DNA of 64,000 bases from Erpetoichthys calabaricus (lineage: Eukaryota > Chordata > Cladistia > Polypteriformes > Polypteridae), in contig NC_041405.2 in the NCBI RefSeq assembly GCF_900747795.2, positions 134,203,946-134,267,945 on the forward strand, given 5' to 3'. The notes below the pieces were generated by a model. That model searched no databases. It worked only from the letters and a program-made list of their open reading frames with translations, and had not been told where the DNA came from. A program made the position numbers and the translations under genes. This document shows positions 9,805 to 22,453 of this stretch, in pieces. The first letter of the stretch is position 1. Each line of letters begins with the position of its first letter.

Positions 9805-10800
9805 CAAGTTGAGTACCCCTAATCCGAAATGTCTTGAATTTCAGATATTTTCAGATTTAATAATAATGAGATATCTTGGGTACACACGTGATCAAGTAAG
9901 GAAATGCAGCCGAAGCAACTAAATGATGCACAGTAATTCATATCACCTAGCTGTTATTATAATGTGTGTTGACATGGCAAAGTCACTAAACCTCAAAAGT
10001 GAGGAATATGATGCACAGACTTTAATGAAGTTCCCTTTTAAGAGGACCACTGCTCCACACTTGCATTGAAGAATTTTTTGGTTTATCGTCAGTTTATTTT
10101 GGCTACCTGTTGTCACTTCTCAGGGAACTGGCTCACAGGTCAAATAGTATCTCAACCCACCTTTACTCCATCCTGCCCATGTACTTAAAGCCATTAACCG
10201 ACTGACAAGGTGCGAATCTACATACAAAAAACATACCATGTTTCTGCCAAAATGAAAAAAATGACAACATAAAAAGGTTGCTTCTGTTAACCTTAAGTAA
10301 TGATATTCCATTAATGATCATCTTTGATGGAAATATCAGTTTTGAGGGTGTTCAAATATGCATATTTACATAATGACTGTGATTTATAAAGGCAAATTGT
10401 GTAGAAATGCCTGTACACCAAGTTTTATAAATCATCAGATTTTTTTTTTTTGCTTGAAGCATTTTCCTGTTTTTTGGCATATGCATATTTTTATGTTTGA
10501 ATCCAAGCAAAGTTTTATAAATGAGACCCTTGGTAGGGTTATTTTTTTATGGGGGCTGTGCAGCCATGCAGGTGTTCTCTTTTCAACAAGATACAGACAG
10601 ATGTACAGCATCTGTCTCATGTCATGGTGCTTCACAGGAGACCCCTCCCCTATAGTCGACTGAGTGATGGTGGTATGTTGTGCTTGCTGCTTCATGGGAG
10701 ACTGCAACCCCAGTATTCAATCATGTGTCTTTGCTTTGTGATGCTTCACGGAGGACAGTTGTGCCCAATTTGGAATTTTGGAGTACTGATACTCAACCTG
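9805..10800. mobile_element. Tigger-like element of MER2 type, non-autonomous
   Basis: The ends read inwards as CAAGTTGAGTACCCCTAATC and CAGGTTGAGTATCAGTACTC, with TA on both sides (9803-9804, 10801-10802). The termini resemble mammalian MER2 (a TcMar-Tigger family) as I remember it. No transposase is recognisable. Near the right end three units of about 60 bases repeat, each containing a TGCTTCAYRGGAGAC-like core (about 10629-10755). Confidence 0.8.
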
Positions 10801-13153
10801 TAATATAACACATTGTCATCCTTACTCAGTGCAATTCAAGATCAAAGCAGAGTCGGAACCCACCCTGGTTGCATTGGTCAGCAAGCATCACCCTACCTTG
10901 GACTAGGCACCAATCTTCTTGAGGGCCAACTGACATGCACACCTACACAGGGCAAAGTTTAAATCATCATATCATGAACCACATATCTTTAGGAATTTGA
11001 GAGGAAATAAAGAGTACCCACAGTACCTGGCTATGGGCCAGAACAATGGATCTACAAGTATACAAAGAATAACAAATTTGGTCCAACAACAGTCTTCTTA
11101 ATGATCCATAAAAGTAGAAAATAAATCTAGTCTTGTTAGAAATCCAGTATCATTTAAAATGGAGTTTTCCCGTTCTCGCAGGCTCCCTTCATTCCAAAAA
11201 CATGTGTTTAGGTAGCTCTGAACTGGCCCAGTTTGGGAATAAGAGTGTGTGCATGACTGTATCCTCTAATACACTGACATCCAGTGGAGTGTTTGCTCCA
11301 GCCATGAATCTAGAACCTCTTGGATAGGCTCTGGCTCCTTGTGACACTGTAGGCTGTTTAATAAAATTTTCAGATTTATGTAATTTTAAGAAATGCATTG
11401 TAGAAGTAGGAATTGTGGTGCAGTGTTAGTGCCTGCTGCACCATAGTACCAGGATCCTAGGTGCACAGACTTTCTTTTTCATATGTTTGCCCCTTCACCA
11501 TATCTGCATGAATCTTTTCAAAGATGCATGTATTGGGTTAATTAGCAATTTTAAATAGGTCTGTGTGGTTCTGTAAAAGACTGGTGCCCAGCCCAAGATT
11601 GCACTTGTAATTTGAAAATGAGTTTAATTCTTGGCAGAGCCTTACTTAAAGTGCACTGGGCTCCACACTCATCTACTACGGAGACTACATTTATTGCATG
11701 AAGGGAGTAGAGCTCATACAGAATTTTCAGTAGGCAGGGTTAGGAAGGGGGGCCGGTAAGGGTTTGGGCAGCGTAATTCATAATGAGCTTGTCACAGTCC
11801 ATGCACGTCTAAGTGGAAAATTTTCTGCATCATTACTCCCACAGACCATACACTAGGCCTGCTGTCATTGTTGCTCTCTAGGCTTATCATCAATGAGCTA
11901 TGTGACCATCTCTACTTTCTGCCCACAGAGAGAATGGGCTGCCAGTGTGTCACTCTGCTGTTAGAATTAGAAGTCCTCTACCACAGGTTATTGGGGTAGA
12001 AAGTTCTATTGGAGGACTCATGGGTGAGTAGATTAGGATTTTACTTCCTATCCTGGGAGAAGGTCCTCAACTTTAAATTTTAATCTGGCCAAGTGACACC
12101 TCTTGATTTCTACCTCCAAATGTGTATTTTTAACTGAAGTATTTTAAGTGTTTCTTGACAAGGCCACCTAGACCCCATTGTGTCATTACTCAATTTTTCC
12201 ACTGTGAAGAATCTAGCATAATATTACTTGTAACATTTTGTGGACCAGCAAATTTTTTATTGCCAAACCATATGGCTATGAAAGGACTCATTTGTCATGA
12301 CCTTGTAAAAGTGCTCGCATACTCTGGATATTCATTTTAAGGTTTGGCAGATTTTCTGGCTAGTAGTAATAGGCTCCAGCTCTCCATCTGTCAAGCACTA
12401 CATTTGTGGTGCCCTAATGTAATTCTTGCAAGGAAGCAGCATGTGTGCGACTACCAGGCCACTGGGTAATTACCAGCCCAACTTCCCTAGCACTATATCT
12501 CTCCTGCCTCCCAGACTCATAGAAAAACTGAATGATCATGAGCATCATATTCCTGACAGGTTATTCAAGGACCATTACGCCATGTAGAATGCTACTGCTG
12601 AAATTATTCTTCATGCTTCTTTAAAAGAAAGGGGTTTCAATGCTTTGCATATCTTTCATAGAAATATCAGGAAATAACAACAATCTGGATTTGTCTGAGG
12701 AGGAAGTCCACCAATTCAAGGCTGAGTCTGCCCAACATCATTAAGTTATGCAGAAACTAGTGTTTTGAAACCGTAAGAGTTTTAATCATTATTGGACTTC
12801 ACAATTAAAATGCACATTTGTCATCCACAAAGAATCTGTCCTCACTCAAGTAGTGGAATAATGTTACATACAAGACTAGCAGCTAATAACTTATACTCAG
12901 CATTAAAGATTTTCAATTTAAAGAGACACAGCATCCTTGAGTCTTAGTTAAATCAATGAATGGTTGTGATTAATCACACAGGTAGGAGCATTTTTAAAGG
13001 TGGAAAATTACACATACTCAGGCTTGAAGGTGCCTGTTTCAGCTCTGTGCTCATAGAAATGAACAAAGTAACCCTTAGCTTTACATGGAACAATAAACCT
13101 AAAAATATTTTAAAAAACTAATGTTTTTCATATGTTTTGGATTTAACATATTC
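10801..13153. other. intergenic stretch with degenerate SINEs
   Basis: Weak family-A SINE remnants are visible near 10820-10990 (minus), 11170-11355 (plus) and 11410-11630 (plus; TGGTGCAGTGTTAGTGCCTG). I see no gene or other feature in the rest. Confidence 0.45.
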
Positions 13154-13165
13154 ATCTACTTTCTA

Positions 13166-13425
13166 GGGGCGGCACGGTGGCACAGTGGTAGCGCTGCTGC
13201 CTCACAGTAAGGAGACCTGGGTTTGCTTCCCGGGTCCTCCGTGCATGGAGTTTGCATGTTCTCCCCATGTCGATCCTAAATTGTCCCTGATGTGTGTGTG
13301 TGCCCTGCGGTGGGCTGGCATCCTGCCCGGGGTTTGTTCCTGCCTTGCGCCCTGTGCTGGCTGGGATTGGCTCCAGCGGACCCCCATAACCCAGTGTTAG
13401 GGTATAGCGGGTTGGAAAATGACTG
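13166..13425 (+). mobile_element. tRNA-derived SINE, family A, internal deletion
   Basis: It starts GGGGCGGCACGGTGGCACAG and keeps the tRNA-like head. The central part is shortened compared with the copy at 2712-3078, and it ends in GCGGGTTGGAAAATGACTG. Flanks 13154-13165 (ATCTACTTTCTA) and 13426-13437 (ATCTATTTTCTA) are target duplications with one difference. Confidence 0.88.
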
Positions 13426-13437
13426 ATCTATTTTCTA

Positions 13438-14803
13438 TCTGGTAATTCAGTTCTACATTGGGTCACAATATTTGTAATATTATATTAGGGTGGTCATTTT
13501 CTTTTAATTAAATATGAATTTGATGATAATGCCCTCCTACATTTTTATCAGATCAGGGTCTCCTCATAATTGGTGTGTAGTAATTATGCTGATGCACCAA
13601 GAAAAAGTTGATGGTGTGTACTTTTGTTACGTATTATTGGAACATTCAGCTTCACATATAACTGCCAAAATCCATGAGTATGAAGTATGCCCAAGACATA
13701 AAATGAGATGGCTACATCTCTTACCTTCTATACAAAGCAGCATGTAGGCTGGGGAAAATGTGGAAATCGGCTAGAGTTGGCACAATTATTGGACTTCCCC
13801 CAATATTATATACAGCACCCTACATATGTGCCACATCATGATGCTTTCAAGCTACTGTTGTTCCACCAAGTGGTTCAGGATGTCTGGAACCAAGTTGTAG
13901 CAGCATAGCATGTAAGAACCAAGCCTTGATGGAACATAAGTTTATCTCATGCTCTTATTTGTGTCAAATTAAATTAGAAACAAATCTCTGTCGTAAATAC
14001 AACTTACTCTATACTTTTGCTGTAATGGTTACTGGAATAGTCAGTAAGATTGGACTGAACACCATAAGGCTCATTATTTGGCTCACTGTTTGACCCTGAC
14101 TGAGTTCTATATTTTTTTTACCTTTCTGTGGGTCTGATTAACCCACTAATCCATATCTTTTGATTTAGCTATGTGTTGTTATATAACATTGTTTTAAACA
14201 GAAAGAATATACAGGGAAAAGAAGATGATGATTTAGAACACCTTATCTTATCAGTCCTTATTTATGTAATATATTTAAAATAATGTTGAGTCATGAAGTG
14301 CCACAAAGTACAAAAACTAGGTAGAATGTTACATGTAGATAGTGCTTAGTGTAAGTAAATGCTTTTCAACATTTATGCAAAATTTACTCTTAGCCAGCTT
14401 CTACCTGTGCCCCCACATTCTTATTCAAGAACATAATTTAAAGTAAAACCTAAAAAAAAACTGACAACCACCTGAGCTACTGTATTTCTTACAAAATGTT
14501 AAATATTTCTGTCACATTTCCTCCCAATCCCATATTTTGTAAACGAAGAGACTCTACTTCTGCAATATTTTCTCATAACTCATACCCCACAGTGCTAGAA
14601 TTAGCCTAGCAACTCTTCTCTTGATTTTCTCCAGCATCATTATTCAGCCTATATGAAGTATGACAAATGAAACAACACAGTTTAGTCCCAAAATCCCACC
14701 CACATACTTCTTAAACACCAGATAGTATAATGTCTTTTCCCAAATATGGAGACCATAAAAGAGATACAGTGTTCCAAACGCAGCCACATAAGTTCATTAT
14801 AAA
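13438..14803. other. AT-rich intergenic stretch
   Basis: Short open frames occur but have no recognisable homology, splice context or repeat structure. I see nothing I can name here. Confidence 0.4.
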
Positions 14804-14848
14804 GTGAATTTCCCATTGGGATTAATAAAGTATCTATCTATCTATCTG
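14804..14848 (+). repeat. leader plus short TATC array
   Basis: GTGAATTTCCCATTGGGATT then AATAAAG and four TATC units. The same leader precedes the TATC arrays at 45.9, 47.9 and 61.7 kb, so this looks like the tail of a retroposed element rather than an independent microsatellite. Confidence 0.75.
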
Positions 14849-14945
14849 TCTAAAGTGTAAGCATTAATACCCTTGTCTTACACTCCACACAATGTGATTT
14901 ATAACCCAGCAGTTAGTCCAGCAGAATGCTCACCTCATTCATATA

Positions 14946-15811
14946 CAGTGATACCTTGAGATACGAGTTTAATTCGTTCTGTGACCGACCTCATAAGTCA
15001 AAATGCTCGTAACTCAAATCAATTTTCCCCATTGAAATTAATTGAAACGAGAAAAATTCGTGCCAGCCTCCAAAAAACCACCCCAATTTTTTGTTAAATG
15101 TTTTCAACATAAGAAAAATGTATTTATAATGAACAAATATTGTATACAAACAAAATAAAACCTAATACATAAAAGAGAATCTAAAAAAATAAACAGATGT
15201 TGGCAAAGCTGATTAGTGTATTGTAATGTTTTTTTCTTTCACTTCACTTTTGCTTAACTTAATTTTCTTCTTCACTAGTTTTTTTCTTTTTGCCACGCTT
15301 TCGTCACTTTCATTCTCAAGGTATTTCAATAGATACCTGTCCAAGGAGCTTTGTTTAGTCCTCCCCTTTAGAATGTTTCTGAAATGAGTTAGGCAATTGT
15401 CATTAAATAGCGCCGCTGCACTGTCAGTTGCAACTGGTGTTTCTTTTCAATAAAGTCAAGTGTTAGACAAGTGTCATTAAATAGCGCCGCTGCACGAACA
15501 GTTGTAACTTTTTCAGGGTGTTTCTTTTCTTTAAAGTTCGAAACTTTTTCCCAATTGCAAACACTTCCTTTATCTCACTTTAAGAGACAACCTCCTCCAA
15601 TACTGATCTCCTACAGAACTTCCGTATGTTGCTGCGTCTGTAGTTCTGTCAACTCCTCCGTCGTCAGTTCCTCGGATTGTGCGGCGACAAGCTCTTTGAT
15701 GGCTCGTATTTCGAATTTTGGCTTGTAACTCAAGGCAAAAAATCGACCTAGTGACGGCTCGTATCTCAAAAAACTTGTACGTTGGGGCACTCGTATCTCA
15801 AGGTACCACTG
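14946..15811 (-). mobile_element. Tigger-like DNA transposon, deleted
   Basis: The ends read inwards as CAGTGATACCTTGAGATACG and CAGTGGTACCTTGAGATACG, with TA at 14944-14945 and 15812-15813. The minus strand codes for a transposase C-terminal piece (EELTTEELTELQTQQHTEV, about 15611-15680) typical of Tigger proteins. Most of the transposase is missing or out of frame. Confidence 0.88.
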
Positions 15812-15813
15812 TA

Positions 15814-18665
15814 TGTCGATTTTTTTCAGCATCTGATCACTCTTATTTGTAACTATATTTAGTATTTTAGTTGGTACATTTACATTTTAAATATTTTTGC
15901 ATCAAGCACAACATTTGTCTCATATCTGGCCAAATTTGGATTTTGCACATACCCACCTGTATGGATTTTGCTGACTCTTGCATTTCTGCTATTTCAGCTA
16001 ATTTAGAGTCACCTAAAAATTTAATTAACAAAGGCCAGCCTTATCCACTGTTAAGTTTAAGCATACTGTGTACACTGTATCATAGATACCTTTCTCTTAT
16101 AGATTTTTGAAAGTAAATGTAAATAATTGTTTAATCAAATTTTTATTATCATATTTTTGGATTATGCCTTTATCCAAGGCAATTTACAAGATAATGATAG
16201 AGTACAACTGTTTACATATACATTTTTTTACAACTGCACCACAAGCAAATAAAGTGACTCGCTCAGGGTCACACAATGAGTCAGAGGTGAAAACTGAACT
16301 GTCATCTTTGTGAGTTAAAATCCAACACCTTAGACATTACAACACAATGTCTGCATCAGTAAATTTCAATGTTGTCTTTAATAGTCACTTCCCATAACTT
16401 ACCTGTGAAAAGAGATGGGGTAACATGGTTCACTTTTGTATTATTAGTAATTTTCTTCTCCTGCTGTCTTCTGGCATTTCTAATTTCCCTGTGAACTGTG
16501 ATAGTTAAAAATTGTTATAGATTGTTGTAAAATTGCATTTTCTTCTGTAAAATTCTCCTACTCATCCAGAAGAAAGACTGTTTAGTTATCTTGTTGCTCC
16601 ATTTTCTGGTATAACATTATCCTGTATTGTATGAAGCATTCCTCTAAATCTACATCCACTGCTCCTCGAACATTCTAATATCTAAAGGTTTAACATAATA
16701 CAGTAACTGTAAAAATTTGGCAAAGCTATGTAGTCCAGTTTAGAGTTGCAAGCAGCCTCATATTTAAATCCTCTTATGTACTGGAACCACTGGGCTACCT
16801 TTTGATCTTACAAAAGCAGATCCACTTACAGTAAACTTTACCCAGTAATCTTTGACACAAAACTGCAGGATAGAGCTACACATGGGAATCATTATTACTA
16901 GGTAAAGTCCACATTATGAATGACACAAGCAGCTATGGAGGCTTACAGTTGTAAAGAATGTCCCATGGCATTTCTAGCCGAGTACCGTACAGTATGTAGC
17001 TCCATCTGGAGGGCAAATATCTATGGGGAGTGTAGATTGTGCTGCAGTGGGCATTCCAGAATGTTTCATACACACTCGATTGGTCAAAGGAATGTAAGCA
17101 TTCCTGAAAGACAGTAGTCACACTTCCTGATTGAAGAATGCACAAAAAACAGGCCAGCATCAGTCCAGATTCACATAGGAATGGTAAGCAGATACAGTAA
17201 TAATGAACACCATGAAAGGAGTTCCATATCTGCATACCCACAATCCAAGGAATGAGATGATTCTCCATGGAGGTTAGTACATGTCTGTAGTTAGTGGAAA
17301 TCATAATACTGTAAGACACTTTTAGTGTTGGTCCTTTCAGTGTCACAGATCCTTCCTGTATATTTGTCTCCAGCATCGTCCCACACTGTTAACTATCTGA
17401 CCACACAAAGAATAATTACGTGGCTGTATCACATTCACTCAGCTGTTTGTATGACTGATAACTGTATCACTGAGGCATGCTTGGCACACAAACTTACTCT
17501 TTGGCCCACTTGTCCATCCTATGCTATGCAAATTGGCCAAGTGCTTAATCAAAACTCTATGGAGGTTTTCTACCTGTGCAGACCACAATCTATACATGCC
17601 TCCCTGTCTCTATTGCATGTCAGCATATCTAGCACCTTACTAAACAAATTTAAACAGTTCCAGTGTGATCTGTAATGTAACTCCTCAGTGTAAGAAAATG
17701 AATTATTAGTTTGCAACTCTATATAAATAGAGGTGCCTAGTCCTGGAAGTGACCCAGCCTTAAAATCAGGAGTCTTTCACACTGGCATTTTAATACAGTT
17801 GACTAAAGAATATTCTGCTTGCCTGTGATAAATCTGGCCACAATTCAAACAAGTTAGAAACTGTATGCATTGTGTAACATATTGTTGTGTTGGGGGATGT
17901 AGGTATCTATTTTGAAAGTTGCTGCATTTTCTAAAAATGTATTTATTTAATTTATCAAAGGGGACAGATACCACATTTTTGTTTATTATGTGTTTTTGTT
18001 ACAGTGAGTCATATACATAAATTATAATGATAATAGAATGTAATTACATGCACTAGTGGCATATATAAAATACACACTTTTAATAGCATTTTACTATATC
18101 ATATATTTAAAAACAGAGCCTAAATATTTCTGGTGCCTGAAACAGCTTTCACAGACACTAGATTTAAACTTAAGTGATGTAAGAATTGCATAAATGTGTG
18201 TACTATCGTTAATTGATGGTTGCGGGTGATTTAGGGCTATTTGTAGTTCATATTTCTTAAGTTTAACATTTTTGAAAGAACAGTAGAAAATCTATGTTGA
18301 AGTTTCAAGTGAAAATTGTTGTTTGCAGCAAACCAGGGTGTGCAAAAGACCATTGTGGTGCTTTGTTAATAACTTGTGCCAGAGAAATATTGAATCATGA
18401 TAATCTGCAGATAATGCAGCTGTGAGGTTTTCATGGTAGGTATGGTATGTGAATTTTTGCTCTCCTTGCTTGCATTTCATCCATTTACAGCTAAGCGATC
18501 ATTTAGCCTACCTTGCATGACTTGAAGCAGCAGAAGAAATAATTTGGTGTTGGCAGAAGTTCATGCAATCAGCTGATGTGTCTGTGTGTTCCGTGGCATG
18601 TGCACAACTCTGCAGGAGTTTTAATAACTTCTAATGGGGATTTGTAATAGAGGGAATATACAAAC
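15814..18665. other. intergenic stretch
   Basis: Apart from the SINE at 16138-16345, I see only AT-rich DNA with short unsupported frames. Confidence 0.4.
16138..16345 (-). mobile_element. tRNA-derived SINE, family B
   Basis: On the minus strand it contains TGTGTGACCCTGAGCGAGTC and later a GCCTTGGATAAAGGC-type 3' domain, as in the copy at 48693-48905. This is the V-SINE-like layout common in fish: tRNA-like head, short body, LINE-derived tail. It is fairly diverged. Confidence 0.7.
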
Positions 18666-18667
18666 TA

Positions 18668-19569
18668 CAGTAATCCCTCGCTGTATCGCGCTTCGCCTTT
18701 CGCGGCTTCACTCTATCGCGGATTTTATATGTAAGCATATTTAAATATATATCGCGGATTTTTTGCTGGTTCACGGATTTCTGCGGACAATGGGTCTTTT
18801 AATTTTTTGTACATGCTTCCTCAGTTGGTTTGCCCAGTTGATTTCATACAAGGGACGCTATTGGCAGATGGCTGAGAAGCTACCCAACTTACTTTTCTCT
18901 CTTTCTCTCTTGCGCTGACTTTCTCTGATCCTGACGTAGGGGGATTGAGCAGGGGGGCTGTTCGCACACCTAGACGATACGGACGCTCGTCTAAAAATGC
19001 TGAAAGATTATCTTCACGTTGCTACCTTCTGTGCAGCTGCTTCGTGAAGCGACATGCTGCACGGTGCTTCGCATACTTAAAAGCACGAAGGGCACGTACT
19101 GATTTTCGATTGTTTGTTTTTCTCTGTCTCTCTCTCTCTCTGCTCCTGACGGAGGGGGTGTGAGCTGCCGCCTTCAACAGCTTTGTGCCGCGGTGCTTCG
19201 CATACTTAAAAGCCAAACAGCCCTATTGATTTGTTTGCTTTTCTCTATCTCCCTGACATTATCTGCTCCTGACGCGCACTGCTTTGAAGAGGAAGATATG
19301 TTTGCATTCTTTTAATTGTGAGACGGAACTGTCATCTCTGTCTTGTCATGGAGCACAGTTTGAACTTTTGAAAAAGAGACAAATGTTTGTTTGCAGTGTT
19401 TGAATAACGTTCCTGTCTCTCTACAACCTCCTGTGTTTCTGCGTAAATCTGTGACCCAAGCATGACAATATAAAAATAACCATATAAACATATGGTTTCT
19501 ACTTCGCAGATTTTCTTATTTCGCGGGTGGCTCTGGAACGCAACCCCCGCTATGGAGGAGGGATTACTT
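18668..19569. mobile_element. Tigger-like element with internal repeats
   Basis: The ends read inwards as CAGTAATCCCTCGCTGTATC and AAGTAATCCCTCCTCCATAG, with TA at 18666-18667 and 19570-19571. No transposase is recognisable. The middle is richer in G+C and CpG than its surroundings and carries diverged tandem units: GCTTCGCATACTTAAAAGC recurs about 132 bases apart (near 19064 and 19196), and GCTCCTGACG recurs as well. It is a non-autonomous copy. Confidence 0.87.
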
Positions 19570-19571
19570 TA

Positions 19572-20789
19572 TACAACCTGATATAACCTCTCTGAAAGTA
19601 AATTTATTCATTATCTGAGGCTGCACAGTATGTTTCTCTGTTTAAGACAGAAAAAAATCAACGCTTTTAAAACTGGAGTTTATCAAATTTTAAAAATATA
19701 TGCAGCATACTCCATTTAAGATGTCTCAACTAAAATTGAACATTACTGACAAATTACCTTAAAAAATAAGTGTGCCATGGTTGAAGAAAACTGGTCCACT
19801 AGGAACAGAGTTGTTTCATGCAGACAGACCAACATGATGAGAACAGTAGGTGCTTTTCACATTTTATGCAAATACACCTAGAAATGAGATGGGTAAGTGA
19901 AGTAGCTAGATGTTACGTTTATACAGGATTTACCTGTACATTCACCCATCTTCATACCTTTGGTGTGGCACCAACACTCCTCGGGGTACATACAAAGCAT
20001 TTAAAATACTTCCTTACTATTGCTCCCTTTTAAAACTACTGCTTTTACTTTTACATGTGTTAATTAAGCCAAATTTCCCCCTGGAGACAAACAAATTAAT
20101 TGTGATCTATCTATCTAAGAACTGTTTAGGCTAGAGGAACTGTATACATTTCCATATACTTTAACTTGTCATGTGTAAGATACTAATGCTGGATATAGTT
20201 TTTCCCATTCTGAAAAAAAAATCAAGATAGACCAGATATATCTTTCTCCTGTGTATTTTTTAATAACATCAACAATGCCTGTTCTCAATTTCCTATGAAA
20301 TAGTTCTTGTCTAAATCAGGTTGCTAAAGACTCCACATGCTTAATATACAATAAATCCATGCACATTTTATCTTCAAAATACTTGCTCCCAACCCCTGTG
20401 TGAACAACAGAAGTAACTGGATATATGCTTCACTGTTGTGAAAAGATACAAACCTTAACTAGATTTTTAAATCAAAGTCACACTTCTGTGCAAAAGTGAC
20501 CATACTCGAAACCCATAAAATAACATGTTAATGCATAACTGGGAAGATAAAACCTAACTGGAAAGAAATGATTCAAGTAGCCTAAGGACAAAATAACCAA
20601 TTCCTTCATGGAACCCTCCATCAAGTACCAGGACATGGTTTCCCCTCAAGTCGAACGTAAGCACAACTGCCCTAATGCATCGACCTGTCCATCATTATCA
20701 ATTCGGTTGAATCCCATTCTGAGTTACAGAGACCTGAGCTCATTTTGACAGTATCATGTTAAAGGTAGCAAATAACCTTGGAATCGGCC
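19572..20789. other. intergenic stretch
   Basis: AT-rich DNA with no gene, repeat or regulatory structure that I can recognise. Confidence 0.4.
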
Positions 20790-21418
20790 CCTGTGTCTGT
20801 TAAACTGACACATCACTCCCATCCAGCTTCGTCTTCACTGGCTCCCTGTGTCTTACAGAATTGAATATAAAATTCTACTAATAACCTACAAGGCCTTAAA
20901 CGACCTTGCGCCAAACTACATTAGTGAACTTCTCCATCACTATGTGCCTGTCCGCTCACTAAGGTCCTCTGATTCTGGCAATCTTGTTGTACCCCACACT
21001 AATCTGCACTCCATGGGTGACAGGGCCTTCAGCGGTATAGCGCCCAGACTCTAGAATGACCTACCGAAATTAATCAGGTCAGCTGACTCCATGAATTCTT
21101 TTAAAAAACAACTCAAAACTCATCTGTTCAAGAAGGCTTTTAGCTCTACCTGACTTTATTGCCCTTCTTTCAGTTTACCTCTCTGTCAAGATGCTCATGT
21201 AACCTGCGTGTGTGTGTGTGTGTGCTAGACCATCAATTACAGTATATTGTTTGTTAGGCTTTTTTTTTTCTCTGAATATACTATCTTAATCTTCTTTATT
21301 TATCTGGTTTAGTACAATGCTATATACTGTATACCCTGCCGTTCTTTCTTAAACTCTGTGAAGTGCCTTGAGCATGGGAAAGGTGCTATATAAATAAAAT
21401 GTATTATTATTATTATTA
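20790..21418 (+). mobile_element. L2 LINE, 3' end
   Basis: The end of an L2 reverse transcriptase reads through about 20848-21054 (YKILLITYKALNDLAPNYI; then a YVPVRSLRSSD segment and LHSMGDRAFSGIAPRLW), and continues after a stop into NSFKKQLKTHLFKKAF. The 3' UTR ends GTGCTATATAAATAAAATGT followed by ATT repeats, the usual L2 tail. It is 5' truncated. Confidence 0.9.
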
Positions 21419-22100
21419 CATTCATCTAATTATTCTAATGAAGGGCAATTGCTGAATGAATGCATATTTTTGACACTAGATAATTCAAATCTCTTATATT
21501 AACTAGTGCACTTCTGAATACTGTATCTCCTTTTTTGAAACAAACGCATGCTAGTACTGCAAATTCCTCTCTGAGACTAACAAAGTATACCAAATCAAAA
21601 AAAAAATCAAATTGAAATTGGGAAAGTGTAATATCGAAGGCACTCATTAACGTAAATGTGCAGTATTCTTTCTTTTATTACTACATTTCTTCCTTTGCTG
21701 TATGCAGTGACCACCATTCCAGCTCAATGGCCTAGTGCCCACTGCCTAGAATATGCTGGTACTATTCAACAGGAGTCATCTTGCTTGTTTGCCCAGAGCT
21801 TGTTATTTTTACACTAAATTATGTTAACCAAATAATTAAATTATTCTCGCACACGACTGTTACACTCTTTGATTTTTGGTATTTATCTTTTTTTTTGGTG
21901 TGTATGAGTGCCCTTCTGTTTACATTGGTCACTTGTCTATATGTGATTCTTACCTTGAGCCATGCTGTCCAGCCATGCATGACAACTTAAATCACTGCGT
22001 TAGGATGGATGGTGTTCAGGGCTTCTGAAGCTTTAAAGAAAACATCTCACACCATCTCACCATGTGGTTTCAGTTCATTTGGTTGCAATTATTATGGGAC
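21419..22100. other. intergenic stretch before the 22.4 kb promoter
   Basis: No gene or repeat recognised. CpG density begins to rise after about 22080. Confidence 0.4.
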
Positions 22101-22129
22101 AACAGGCGGAAACAAGGCATCCGAGGAAA

Positions 22130-22432
22130 TTGCAGCTAAAGGTGGCGCCTGGTCACCTCGACGTGCTAAAATTGCTCTGGTCTGACACCGTTGTAAATCT
22201 TGATACGGCCTTCTCTCGTTATTTCCACAACCACCTCCATATTAAAAATATTAGTTGTAGAATCCTCGAAATCCTGTGTCAACGATGCTTGAGCTGTCAC
22301 GGTATCCGAAAGTAAATACGCTGAGCACCTCGAGTTCACCTCTCCGCCGGAAATCAGAATCTCTCGCGAGACAAGGCTTGCAGGCACTACTCTCCCGCCT
22401 GTTTTTTTTGCGCTAACCTTGGTACTGCAGAG
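22130..22432 (+). promoter_or_regulatory. CpG-rich housekeeping-type promoter
   Basis: CpGs are frequent here, unlike the flanks. An ETS-type CCGGAA lies at 22347-22352 and the palindrome TCTCGCGAGA at 22362-22371. That palindrome is the known CGCG element bound by BANP, found near start sites of broadly expressed genes. An ATGGCG context like a YY1 site coincides with the first ATG at 22433. The order and spacing fit a transcription start between about 22370 and 22430 on the plus strand. Confidence 0.65.
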
Positions 22433-22453
22433 ATGGCGACGGACATGCTGCAG
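22433..22453 (+). CDS. putative first coding exon, gene unknown
   Basis: Seven codons, MATDMLQ, run straight into a strong donor (CAG then gtatgt) and leave in phase 0. The ATG lies about 60 bases after the TCTCGCGAGA motif, as in many housekeeping genes. I do not recognise the peptide. In human, ZNF532, SEC11C and GRP lie between MALT1 and RAX, but I found no exon resembling SEC11C or GRP on the plus strand before RAX. It could be the start of a gene with short exons I missed, a gene that has moved, or a non-coding transcript. Confidence 0.42.

Noticed and set aside
22166-22387. Minus-strand frame over the 22.4 kb promoter
   Set aside because: Overlaps promoter motifs, no homology and no splice or start context; CpG-rich DNA often stays open by chance.
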